Shown here one piece after another: positions 37,890 to 45,127 of a DNA stretch of 64,000 nt (position 1 is the first letter of the stretch; each line of letters begins with the position of its first letter). Below the pieces are notes generated by a model. That model was given only the letters and a program-made list of their open reading frames with translations. It was not told the DNA's origin and searched no databases. Where the stretch lies: the NCBI RefSeq assembly GCF_003609635.1, contig NZ_MCIA01000035.1, positions 62,001-126,000 on the forward strand, written 5' to 3'. Made by a program: the position numbers and the translations under genes. This DNA comes from Lacrimispora algidixylanolytica (GTDB lineage: Bacteria; Bacillota; Clostridia; Lachnospirales; Lachnospiraceae).

Positions 37890-39068
37890 ATGAACGAACT
37901 GGAATTAAAATATGGATGCAACCCAAATCAAAAACCCTCCAAGATATTTATGCAGGATGGAAAAGAACTGCCAATAAAAGTATTAAGTGGTCGTCCTGGA
38001 TATATTAATTTTTTAGATGCTTTTAATGGCTGGCAGTTGGTAAAGGAATTAAAAGAAGCCACCGGCCTTCCGGCAGCAACTTCTTTTAAACATGTGTCTC
38101 CTGCAGGAGCGGCAGTGGGACTGCCTCTTGACCCAGTTCTATCTAAGATTTATTGGGTGGAAGATATGGAGAATCTTTCCCCTCTTGCTTGCGCCTATGC
38201 GAGAGCCAGAGGTGCGGATCGTATGTCAGCGTTTGGAGATTTTATCGCATTGTCTGATATTTGCGATGTAGATACGGCTAATATTATTAAGCGGGAAGTA
38301 TCGGATGGAGTCATCGCACCTGGATTCGAGCCTGAGGCATTGGAAATTTTGAAGGCAAAAAAGAATGGTAATTATAATGTCATCGAAATTGATGCAGGCT
38401 ATAAGCCAGAACCCATTGAAAAAAAGCAGGTCTATGGAATTGTGTTCGAGCAAGGAAGAAATGAATTAAAAATAGACGAAGCGTTATTAAAAGATGTTGT
38501 TACTGAGAATCAGGATATTTCAGATTCTGGAAAAATGGATCTAATCATATCACTGATTACATTAAAATACACCCAGTCAAATTCAGTTTGCTATGTAAAA
38601 GGAGGCCAGGCCATCGGAATCGGTGCTGGCCAGCAGTCCAGAGTTCATTGTACTAGACTTGCCGGAAACAAGGCGGACAACTGGTACTTACGACAGGCAC
38701 CTCAAGTCCTTGAACTACAGTTTGTGGATGGAATCCGCCGTGCAGACAGGGATAATGCAATTGACATTTACATTGGCGAAGAATATATGGATGTATTGGC
38801 TAATGGCAGATGGGAAAGCATATTCAAAATAAAGCCTCCAATATTTAGTTGTGAAGAGAAAAGAGCCTGGTTAAATCAGCTTTCTGGAGTTGCCTTAGGT
38901 TCGGATGCGTTTTTCCCATTTGGCGATAATATTGACCGGGCGTATAAAAGCGGAGTTCAGTTTGTGGCTCAGCCAGGAGGCTCAGTCAGAGATGATCAGG
39001 TGATTGAAACCTGTAATAAATATGGAATGGCAATGGCATTTACACAAATCCGCCTGTTCCATCATTAA
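37890..39068 (+). CDS. AICAR transformylase (PurH C-terminal type, stand-alone)
   Basis: This enzyme formylates AICAR with 10-formyl-THF. The 392 residues correspond to the AICARFT part of PurH only: KYGCNPNQKPSKIF near the start, the catalytic ATSFKHVSPAGAAVG (Lys-His), and the GIGAGQQSRVHCTRLAG motif. The MGS-like IMP cyclohydrolase half is missing, and the preceding gene supplies it. ATG 37890 follows CAGGAG; GTG 37881 overlaps that site. It is co-regulated by the ZTP riboswitch. Confidence 0.92.
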   Translation: MNELELKYGCNPNQKPSKIFMQDGKELPIKVLSGRPGYINFLDAFNGWQLVKELKEATGLPAATSFKHVSPAGAAVGLPLDPVLSKIYWVEDMENLSPLACAYARARGADRMSAFGDFIALSDICDVDTANIIKREVSDGVIAPGFEPEALEILKAKKNGNYNVIEIDAGYKPEPIEKKQVYGIVFEQGRNELKIDEALLKDVVTENQDISDSGKMDLIISLITLKYTQSNSVCYVKGGQAIGIGAGQQSRVHCTRLAGNKADNWYLRQAPQVLELQFVDGIRRADRDNAIDIYIGEEYMDVLANGRWESIFKIKPPIFSCEEKRAWLNQLSGVALGSDAFFPFGDNIDRAYKSGVQFVAQPGGSVRDDQVIETCNKYGMAMAFTQIRLFHH

Positions 39069-39076
39069 TAAGATAC

Positions 39077-39127
39077 GAAGAAACGGATGGATGTCAGGTC
39101 AGACTTGATATCTTGTCCGTTTTTTGT
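39077..39127 (+). terminator. Intrinsic terminator after the AICAR transformylase gene
   Basis: AACGGA...TGTCA / TGATA...TCCGTT forms an interrupted stem followed by T6. Confidence 0.7.
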
Positions 39128-39239
39128 TTTTGATATAATATACTAAAATAAAAGTAGTACCAGCCAATATTTGTGGTAAAAGCACTTTCGTGGAAAGGGG
39201 CGCATAAAATGAGAGTAAGTAAGTTTAAGGTGGCTTTCT

Positions 39240-39557
39240 TTGAAAACTTTTCCCAAACCTTTAACTGCACGAGAGGAACGAGAGTGTCTGGAACGATACC
39301 AGGAAGGGGATCAGGAGGCGAGAGCCACACTCATTGAGCGAAATATGCGTCTGGTAGCCCATGTGGCTAAAAAATATCAGAATACGGATTATGATATGGA
39401 AGATCTCCTATCCGTAGGAACCATCGGACTGATTAAAGCCGTGAACACCTTCCATACGGACAGAGGCTCAAGGTTGGCTACCTATGCGGCCAAATGTGTG
39501 GAAAATGATATCCTATCACAACGGCCCTTTTTACTGATTTTTACCGATCTTTATTAA
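39240..39557 (+). CDS. sigK: sigK, N-terminal piece (regions 1.2-2.4), interrupted
   Basis: This is the 5' piece of the late mother-cell sporulation sigma factor. It encodes FPKPLTAREE, then the sigma region 2 sequence ERNMRLVAHVAKKY, DLLSVGTIGLIKAVNTF and RLATYAAKCVEN, diagnostic of SigK/SigE. Gene-derived sequence ends at 39508; the following 15 codons to the stop at 39557 belong to the inserted element. The start appears to be TTG 39240, 5 nt after AAGGTGG, which gives no pro-sequence, as in C. difficile SigK. An ATG at 39209 with a strong AAAGGGG site is in another frame. Joined to the pieces at 43705-44004 and 52415-52480 it gives about 210 residues. Confidence 0.9.
   Translation: MKTFPKPLTAREERECLERYQEGDQEARATLIERNMRLVAHVAKKYQNTDYDMEDLLSVGTIGLIKAVNTFHTDRGSRLATYAAKCVENDILSQRPFLLIFTDLY
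39503..39514 (+). other. Left attachment site of element 1
   Basis: AAATGATATCCT, the left partner of the 12-bp near repeat. The shared core AAATGA is followed by element sequence here. Confidence 0.8.
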
Positions 39558-39563
39558 TAGTTC

Positions 39564-39591
39564 TTGCAAGAAGCTAGCCGCTTGATATAAT
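39564..39591 (+). promoter_or_regulatory. Promoter of the alpha-galactosidase gene inside element 1
   Basis: TTGCAA (39564-39569), 16 bp, TATAAT (39586-39591) with an extended TG. It lies within 60 bp of the element's left end, so the cargo gene is autonomously transcribed. Confidence 0.75.
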
Positions 39592-39628
39592 GAATGTAAT
39601 ATGTATTGTTTATAAGAAAGGGGAACTT

Positions 39629-40912
39629 ATGAAGAATTCGGTTACATTACAGACGCCACCCATGGGATGGAATAGTTATGATTATTACGACACAATGGTA
39701 AGTGAGAATGAAATCAAGGCAAATGCTGATTTTATGGCGGAACACCTAAAGGAATTTGGCTGGGAATACATAGTAGTAGATATTCAGTGGTATGCTCATG
39801 GTGCAGGAACGATGAGGGACAAGCATCAATATATTCCATTTGGTAAGGTGGAGATAGACGAATTCTCTAGACTATTTCCATGCCCAGACCGTTTTCCTTC
39901 CTCTGTTGGAGGATTGGGATTTGGCCCCCTGGCTGAATACATTCATAAACTAGGACTAAAGTTTGGAATTCATATCATGCGGGGGATTCCTAGAATTGCG
40001 GCACACACTCATAGCAAGGTCATGGGGACGAATAAGACAGCCAATGAAATCGCAGATCCTTATTCCATCTGTTCTTGGAATCCGGATATGTATGGTGTGA
40101 TTCCTGAGGCGGAAGGATCTCAGGAGTACTATGATTCATTAATGGATCTTTACGCTGACTGGGGCGTTGATTTCATAAAATGCGATGATATCTGCCGCAT
40201 GGATGTCCCATCAGCCAAACAGGAAATCAAGATGCTTAAGAAGGCAATAGACCGATGTGGACGCCCTATGGTACTCAGTCTTTCTCCAGGACCTGCGCTC
40301 ATTGATGAATCATGGCATTATACCACACATGCTAATATGTGGCGTATTACCGACGATTTCTGGGACGATTGGAAGTATCTTCTGCCCATGTTTAAACGAT
40401 GTGAAATATGGCAGAGGCATGTAGGTGAGGGGAATTACCCTGACTGTGACATGCTTCCGGTGGGAATGGTTGGCAAAGGATTTGGAAATGAGCGACCCAC
40501 AAGGTTTACCAGAGAAGAGCAGATAACTATGATGTCACTCTGGTGTATATTCCGGTCACCCCTTATGATAGGGGGAGAATTGACGCTCCTTGATGATTGG
40601 ACTCTGAAACTGTTGACCAACCGAGAGGTATTAAAATTATTAACAAATTCAGAGGGTGCCAGGCAGCTATTAAGAGACGATCATCACTGTATTTGGTTAA
40701 GTTATGATAAACAAGATGATAAACGGTATCTGGCAGTATTCAACCTTTCGGAGGAAGAATGTTCTATCATAATTAATCCAGATCTTGTGGAAATTCATAG
40801 CTTCAATGACCTTATTCTTACAGAGATTTGGTCTGGAACCACAGAAATTTGCAAAGAAAATCAGCTTACTGTTTCACTTCCAAGGCATGGCGCTTCCATC
40901 TATTGTTACTAG
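39629..40912 (+). CDS. Alpha-galactosidase-like glycoside hydrolase family 27
   Basis: This is a cytoplasmic (no signal peptide) TIM-barrel glycosidase of 427 residues. The GH27 opening TPPMGWNSYDYYDT, the first-strand WEYIVVDIQWY, the nucleophile block DFIKCDDICRMD and the MWRITDDFWDDW acid/base region are present. The substrate is alpha-galactoside or a related alpha-/beta-L-sugar, since GH27 also contains isomaltodextranases and beta-L-arabinopyranosidases. ATG 39629 follows an AAAGGGGA site; the frame opens at 39590 but that is inside the -10 region. It is cargo of the sigK element and ends at its own terminator, so it is lost from mother cells if the element excises. Confidence 0.85.
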   Translation: MKNSVTLQTPPMGWNSYDYYDTMVSENEIKANADFMAEHLKEFGWEYIVVDIQWYAHGAGTMRDKHQYIPFGKVEIDEFSRLFPCPDRFPSSVGGLGFGPLAEYIHKLGLKFGIHIMRGIPRIAAHTHSKVMGTNKTANEIADPYSICSWNPDMYGVIPEAEGSQEYYDSLMDLYADWGVDFIKCDDICRMDVPSAKQEIKMLKKAIDRCGRPMVLSLSPGPALIDESWHYTTHANMWRITDDFWDDWKYLLPMFKRCEIWQRHVGEGNYPDCDMLPVGMVGKGFGNERPTRFTREEQITMMSLWCIFRSPLMIGGELTLLDDWTLKLLTNREVLKLLTNSEGARQLLRDDHHCIWLSYDKQDDKRYLAVFNLSEEECSIIINPDLVEIHSFNDLILTEIWSGTTEICKENQLTVSLPRHGASIYCY

Positions 40913-40920
40913 CAGCTCTC

Positions 40921-40963
40921 AAAAAGCATCCTCACACAGTAATGTAGGAAGATGCTTTTTTTA
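40921..40963 (+). terminator. Intrinsic terminator after the GH27 gene
   Basis: AAAAAGCATC-CT pairs with AG-GATGCTTTTT around a 15-nt loop, followed by T-rich sequence. Confidence 0.85.
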
Positions 40964-41103
40964 TGGAGTAAACATGGAAATATAGGGTTAAATTTATATT
41001 TTTCACATATATTGAAACAGGCCAATGCGTAAAGCCCCTTTTGGTCAAGCAATAATTCGGAAATTTACTTATAATCCTGTATTCTTTTTATGGAGGTGTT
41101 CAT

Positions 41104-41676
41104 ATGGAATTAGAACTAGTATTAGATTTTGTAGGAAAGGGCTTAAGAAAAATCAATTCAGATGTGGAGAAATTGCGTTCCGCTCAATTTAATCAAGAAG
41201 ACATCTTGGATAATTTAAGCAGTGAGATCATTATGCTTGAAAATCATATTCAATATTTCTATCAGCTTATTCAGCCAGTGAATCAGGAAGAAAATGATGG
41301 GTCGCAACCTCAAGATGGCAATCAGCCCCAAGATGGAACGGTAACTCAGCCTCAAAATGGGACACCGCCCCAAGATGGAACGGTAACTCAGCCTCAGAAT
41401 GGGACACCGCCCCAGGAAGGAACAGAAACCCAGCCTCAGGTATTTACGTTGGAACAATTAGCGCAATATAATGGGAAAGATGGCAATCCAGCCTATGTAG
41501 CGGTAAATGGAGTCGTATATAACGTTACCAACAACCCTTTGTGGGCTGGCGGAAATCACTTTTTTGGACTGACAGCGGGGAGGAATTTGACCAGTGAGTT
41601 TCAGATGTGCCATCCAGGAGCTATGGTATTAAGCGTGCTCCCGGTAGTAGGAACTCTTGAAACTACAACACAATAA
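41104..41676 (+). CDS. Cytochrome b5-like heme/steroid-binding domain protein with repeat linker
   Basis: The 190-residue protein has an N-terminal helical segment (1-58), a low-complexity linker of repeated PQDGT-TQPQNGTP units (about 65-115), and a C-terminal cytochrome-b5-like domain. In that domain FTLEQLAQYNGKDGNPAYVA, GVVYNV, GGNHFFGLTAGRNLT and CHPGAMVLSVLPVVGTL match the short bacterial family often annotated as predicted heme/steroid binding. Candidate heme ligands are the His in GGNHFF and in CHP. No signal peptide is visible, so it is probably cytoplasmic. A TATAAT (41070-41075) and a GGAGGTG site precede the gene. Confidence 0.82.
   Translation: MELELVLDFVGKGLRKINSDVEKLRSAQFNQEDILDNLSSEIIMLENHIQYFYQLIQPVNQEENDGSQPQDGNQPQDGTVTQPQNGTPPQDGTVTQPQNGTPPQEGTETQPQVFTLEQLAQYNGKDGNPAYVAVNGVVYNVTNNPLWAGGNHFFGLTAGRNLTSEFQMCHPGAMVLSVLPVVGTLETTTQ
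41329..41412 (+). repeat. Two tandem 42-bp repeats in the linker of the b5-like gene
   Basis: Units 41329-41370 and 41371-41412 differ at one position (CTCAAAAT / CTCAGAAT). A diverged partial third unit follows. Each encodes 14 residues of a Gln/Pro/Gly/Thr-rich linker, so the length may vary between strains. Confidence 0.9.
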
Positions 41677-41704
41677 ATAAGGTAAGAAACTGCCAAGGCG
41701 ACTT

Positions 41705-41750
41705 CCTATCATACCCTATTATGAACTAGGGGTATGATAGGCTTTTACTT
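41705..41750 (+). terminator. Intrinsic terminator after the b5-like gene
   Basis: CCTATCATACCC pairs with GGGTATGATAGG around a TATTATGAACTAG loop, followed by CTTTTACTT. Confidence 0.85.
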
Positions 41751-42035
41751 ATCCTTTATTTGTATCTGGATAAATTTCATTCCATATAACTTGCTTTTGA
41801 TAAATTGGACAAGAGAGCTGTTTTAAGTAATGTAAGATAGCTTGGCTGTGAATAATAGCCGCCTTTTTTTCTAAATCTTTTTGATCTGTTTCCGTCTTCG
41901 GGTGATGAACGATTATATTCATAATAAGTGCTTCCGGAGCTATAGTCTATATAATGTATGATGTCCTGCGTGTCCGGTATGTGCGAAGGAGCGGGTTTTA
42001 CAAACGTGACGTATTTTGGCAAAGAGGTGTAGCAA
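41751..42035. other. Upstream region of recombinase 1, no confirmed gene
   Basis: These 285 bp hold a - strand open frame of 81 codons (42022 to 41777, TTG start, no ribosome site) with ordinary-looking composition (IDYSSGSTYYEYNRSS). It could be a small element gene, for instance an excision factor, but nothing beyond the open frame supports it. No good promoter for the recombinase was recognised; a TATAATG at 41951-41957 is the best -10 candidate. Confidence 0.3.
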
Positions 42036-43706
42036 ATGGAAAAAATAAGAGAGCAGTTTGCAATTTATTCTAGGAAATCTAAGTTTACAGGAAAAGGGGA
42101 AAGTATTGGCAATCAGATCGAGTTATGCAGGCAGTATATATCGGCACATTACGGCAGTGATTTTGCACAACAAGCCTACGTATATGAAGATGAAGGCTTT
42201 TCTGGTGGAAACCTGGACCGACCACAATTTAAGAAGATGATGCAAGAAGCAAAACAGGATAAATTCACTGCGATTGTCTGCTATCGCCTGGATAGAATCA
42301 GCCGTAACATTGGAGATTTTGCTAATCTGATTGAAGACCTTAACCAAATGCACATTTCCTTTATCTCCATCAAAGAGCAGTTTGATACCTCATCCCCTAT
42401 GGGGAGGGCTATGATGTATATTGCATCTGTGTTCTCTCAGTTGGAGCGGGAGACCATCGCAGAGCGAATCCGGGATAATATGCATGAGCTTTCTAAAAGC
42501 GGAAGATGGCTTGGGGGGAATACACCAACTGGCTATCAATCGGAAGGTATCTCAACCATAAAAGAGGATGGAAAGGTCAAAAAAGCTTATCAATTAAGAC
42601 TTCTCCCAGAGGAAGCAAAACTGGTGCGCCTTATTTATGAGAAGTTTTTAGAAACTGGTTCACTTACTCGGACGGAAACATATTTAATTCAAACTGGTTA
42701 TAAAACCAAATATAACCGATTGTTTAGTCGGTTTGCCATCAAGGCGATTCTTACCAATCCTGTTTATATGATTGCAGATATGGAAGCCTATCAATATTTA
42801 AAAAACAAAAAGGTGGATTTGTTCTCCGATAAAGAAGAATTTAATGGAACAAACGGTATAATGGCTTACAACCGCACGCTTCAGAAACCAGGAAAAGCCC
42901 ATGAGAAGAAAGAAATGGATGAATGGATTGTAGCCATTGGAGGACATGAGGGCTTGATTTCAGGAGCCATGTGGGTAAAGGTTCAAAATATGTTAGAACG
43001 AAATAAATCCAAAAACTACAGGAAGCCCAGAAGCAATGTAGCTCTGATGTCTGGTCTTTTATACTGTGGAGCTTGCGGTGATTATATGAGGCCAAAGCTT
43101 TCTGACCGCTTGAATTTAGATGGAGATCAGATCTATTCCTACTTATGCACCATGAAAGAAAGAAGTCGTATGAAATGCTGTACCATGAAAAATCCCAACG
43201 GAAATACTCTTGATAAGATGGTAATAGAAGAGATTAAAAAGTTGTCGGTAGACAAAGAAGAATTAAGAATTCAGATGGATCGAAATAAGAGACTTCTTGA
43301 GGAAGGAAGAAGAGAGTCAGAAGAGGATATACGACGGATGCAGGAAGAATCCATTCTTTTAGGTGAAGAAATCGCAGGCTTGGTAGCCTCCTTGAAAAAA
43401 GCAGGTGGAACAACGGCAGAGGAATATATTGTGGCTCAGATTGAAGAACTTCATCAAAAGAAAGAAGACAATGCAATTCTCATAAGTGAGGTTAGGCTCT
43501 CTTTGATAAACAACGAACTTTCTGATGTTGAGGCAGAACGCATTAAAGAGACGTTATCTTCTTTTCCAGATACAATAGATTCTATGAATGTGGAAGAGAA
43601 ACGAATGGCTGTGCGATCCTTTATTAAAAAAGCTGTTTGGGATGGAAGATGTGTGCATTTGTATTTTTTAAACACAGAGGAGCCGTCAGGAGAGTCTAGC
43701 AAATGA
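42036..43706 (+). CDS. Large serine recombinase of element 1 (SpoIVCA-like)
   Basis: This is a site-specific recombinase expected to excise element 1 from sigK. The N-terminal resolvase domain has the catalytic Ser15 in AIYSRKS and the arginine-rich YRLDRISRN and FSQLERETIAERIRDN motifs. The recombinase domain follows (about 160-270). A zinc ribbon starts at SGLLYCGACGDYM, with a coiled coil at about 395-500. The 556 residues are typical of large serine integrases. GAGGTG supports ATG 42036. The stop codon TGA (43704-43706) lies inside the attR core AAATGA, and because both att copies contain it, the stop is kept in the excised circle. Confidence 0.93.
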   Translation: MEKIREQFAIYSRKSKFTGKGESIGNQIELCRQYISAHYGSDFAQQAYVYEDEGFSGGNLDRPQFKKMMQEAKQDKFTAIVCYRLDRISRNIGDFANLIEDLNQMHISFISIKEQFDTSSPMGRAMMYIASVFSQLERETIAERIRDNMHELSKSGRWLGGNTPTGYQSEGISTIKEDGKVKKAYQLRLLPEEAKLVRLIYEKFLETGSLTRTETYLIQTGYKTKYNRLFSRFAIKAILTNPVYMIADMEAYQYLKNKKVDLFSDKEEFNGTNGIMAYNRTLQKPGKAHEKKEMDEWIVAIGGHEGLISGAMWVKVQNMLERNKSKNYRKPRSNVALMSGLLYCGACGDYMRPKLSDRLNLDGDQIYSYLCTMKERSRMKCCTMKNPNGNTLDKMVIEEIKKLSVDKEELRIQMDRNKRLLEEGRRESEEDIRRMQEESILLGEEIAGLVASLKKAGGTTAEEYIVAQIEELHQKKEDNAILISEVRLSLINNELSDVEAERIKETLSSFPDTIDSMNVEEKRMAVRSFIKKAVWDGRCVHLYFLNTEEPSGESSK

Positions 43707-43712
43707 AATCCT
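43701..43712 (+). other. Right attachment site of element 1
   Basis: AAATGAAATCCT, the right partner of the 12-bp near repeat. Downstream codons from 43705 (E-I-L-M) resume sigK. Confidence 0.8.
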
Positions 43713-44004
43713 CATGCTCCTTCGTGCAAATAAAAAATATTCAAAAGAGGTTTCTTTGTTTGAACCCATCGGCGTAGACAAGGATGGAGAGACCGTAAGC
43801 CTTGTAGATGTCATTGAAATGGAGAATAAAGAGACACTGGAAACCATTATTTTGAAGCAGGATATCAAAGAGTTGTATCAAGCTTTTGATAGCTGTCTAA
43901 AAGACAATGAAAAAACTATAATAGGTATGCGGTATGGACTTTACGGAGGCAAGGAGTATACCCAGCGTGAGATTGCTGATCTTATGGGAATATCAAGATC
44001 TTAC
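43705..44004 (+). CDS. sigK: sigK, middle piece (region 2.4 end to region 4.2)
   Basis: A hundred codons continue the sigma-K sequence: EILMLLRANKKYSKEVSLFE then PIGVDKDGETVSLVDV (the characteristic SigK region 3) and region 4 with YTQREIADLMGISRSY. The match to sigma-K stops after that Tyr (TAC 44002-44004). The 28 codons that follow to the TAA at 44086-44088 (SAVIIGIKTKAF...) do not resemble any sigma factor and come from element 2. There is no own ribosome site; the piece is only meaningful after DNA excision joins it to the 5' part. Confidence 0.9.
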
Positions 44005-44088
44005 TCCGCTGTTATAATAGGGATAAAAACAAAAGCGTTTCTTTTATCTTTTATGATTGATGGCATTCTTGAAAATAAAGTCAATTAA

Positions 44089-44374
44089 AACTGAGGACTA
44101 AGTACAACCGTTGATGAAATCAAATAAAAAGCGATATTATTGTATAATTTTGTAAATAAATAGGATAAAATTATGCGTTGTCAATAAAATAACAAAAAAA
44201 CTTGCATAATATTTTGGTACATGTTAATATGAATCTGTAAATAATTACCAATTAACACTGATGATGTTACATATCTTTCATTTTGAGAGGAGACTTATTT
44301 GCATTAGATAGGAACTAGTTAGATTCGCTCAGGTGAGATATCTAGCGTTGTCCAACTAAAAAGGGGGAATTTGT
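44089..44374 (+). promoter_or_regulatory. AT-rich upstream region of the deacetylase gene
   Basis: No gene was seen in this stretch. TTGCAT (about 44203-44208), 17 bp, TAATAT is a plausible promoter, and TATAAT at about 44141-44146 another -10. The transcript would have a leader of about 140 nt with no recognised riboswitch. Confidence 0.4.
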
Positions 44375-45046
44375 ATGAAACAAGCAACAAAATTTTTAAT
44401 GTCTTCTGCGATGATGCTGACGATTGGGCTATTAAGTTTTACGAATGTTCATGCCCAGGAAAACAAAGCAGACCTTGCAGAGGTCAAAGTGGCTGCTTCA
44501 GCGGGAAATGTTTATCTTACCTTTGATGACGGTCCCAATAATGCAACCTCGCAAACCTTGATATCCAACCTTAAAAATGCTGGCTGTTATCAAGCTACAT
44601 TATTTGTTTGGGGTAACAAGATTGCCAGCAATCAGTCTGCGTGGAGTGCCTACTTAAACTCAGGTTTCAGTCTTCAAAATCATAGCTGGACCCATTCTCA
44701 AATGGGTAGTTGGAGCTATCAACAGGTTTACAATGATTTCCAAAAGTGCAATCAGGTAATTCAAAACGCTGGTAAGCCAAAACCTACGAAAGTAAGATTG
44801 CCTTATCTTTACAACAACAATACCATTACTCAGGCATGTTCCGCACTGGGATTATCCATTGTAACACCTACTGTATACACCAGTGATTGGGAAGGAGCAA
44901 GCACAGAGACCATTATTAACTCCTGTAATAATCTTAAAGCAGGTGGAAATCCTCTGATGCATGATTCCTATCAGAATACGCTTCGTGCACTCCCAACTGT
45001 AGTGAATAATTTAAAAAACCGTGGCTTTGGTTTTGCGCAGTATTAA
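44375..45046 (+). CDS. Secreted polysaccharide deacetylase (CE4, NodB domain)
   Basis: The 223-residue protein has a signal peptide (residues 1-27, cleavage near VHAQ) and one NodB domain. The metal and catalytic motifs are YLTFDDGPNN (Asp-Asp), HSWTHSQM (His-x3-His), VRLPYLYNN and, near the C-terminus, LMHDSYQ. Family members remove acetyl groups from peptidoglycan, chitin or acetylxylan; this short form resembles the xylan/chitin esterase group. GGGGG precedes the ATG. It is cargo of element 2 with its own terminator. Confidence 0.88.
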   Translation: MKQATKFLMSSAMMLTIGLLSFTNVHAQENKADLAEVKVAASAGNVYLTFDDGPNNATSQTLISNLKNAGCYQATLFVWGNKIASNQSAWSAYLNSGFSLQNHSWTHSQMGSWSYQQVYNDFQKCNQVIQNAGKPKPTKVRLPYLYNNNTITQACSALGLSIVTPTVYTSDWEGASTETIINSCNNLKAGGNPLMHDSYQNTLRALPTVVNNLKNRGFGFAQY

Positions 45047-45070
45047 GCTAGATTTTTACATAACTTATAT

Positions 45071-45102
45071 ACGCTGCCTGCTGTCTTGGGCAGCGTTTTT
45101 AT
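45071..45102 (+). terminator. Intrinsic terminator after the deacetylase gene
   Basis: ACGCTGCC / GGGCAGCGT with a 9-nt loop, then T5ATT. Confidence 0.9.
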
Positions 45103-45127
45103 TCACTACTTGAAAAAAGGGGTAAAC

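Larger units (their letters stand above)
39504..43701 (+). mobile_element. skin-like sigK intervening element 1 (4198 bp)
   Basis: The element is bounded by AATGA at 39504-39508 and 43702-43706, within the near repeat AAATGATATCCT / AAATGAAATCCT (11 of 12 identical). Removing one copy restores the codons V-E-N-E-I-L-M of sigK exactly in frame. As I recall, AATGA is also the crossover repeat of the Bacillus subtilis skin element, at the same codons. Cargo: GH27 alpha-galactosidase, a cytochrome-b5-like protein, and a large serine recombinase abutting the right end. No phage structural genes are present. Excision in the mother cell is inferred. Confidence 0.88.

Noticed and set aside
39209-39340. 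A 43-codon frame starting at ATG 39209 with a good ribosome site, overlapping sigK
   Set aside because: It is out of frame with sigK and its sequence beyond the first 15 codons is low-complexity shadow of the sigK frame. It is kept as a finding about the start, not called as a gene.
41777-42022. 81-codon - strand frame upstream of recombinase 1
   Set aside because: TTG start, no ribosome site or promoter, and no recognised family. It is mentioned as a remote excision-factor candidate but not called as a gene.
43714-44088. An independent 124-residue protein at 43714-44088
   Set aside because: It is the middle piece of sigK plus an element-derived tail; no ribosome site supports separate translation.
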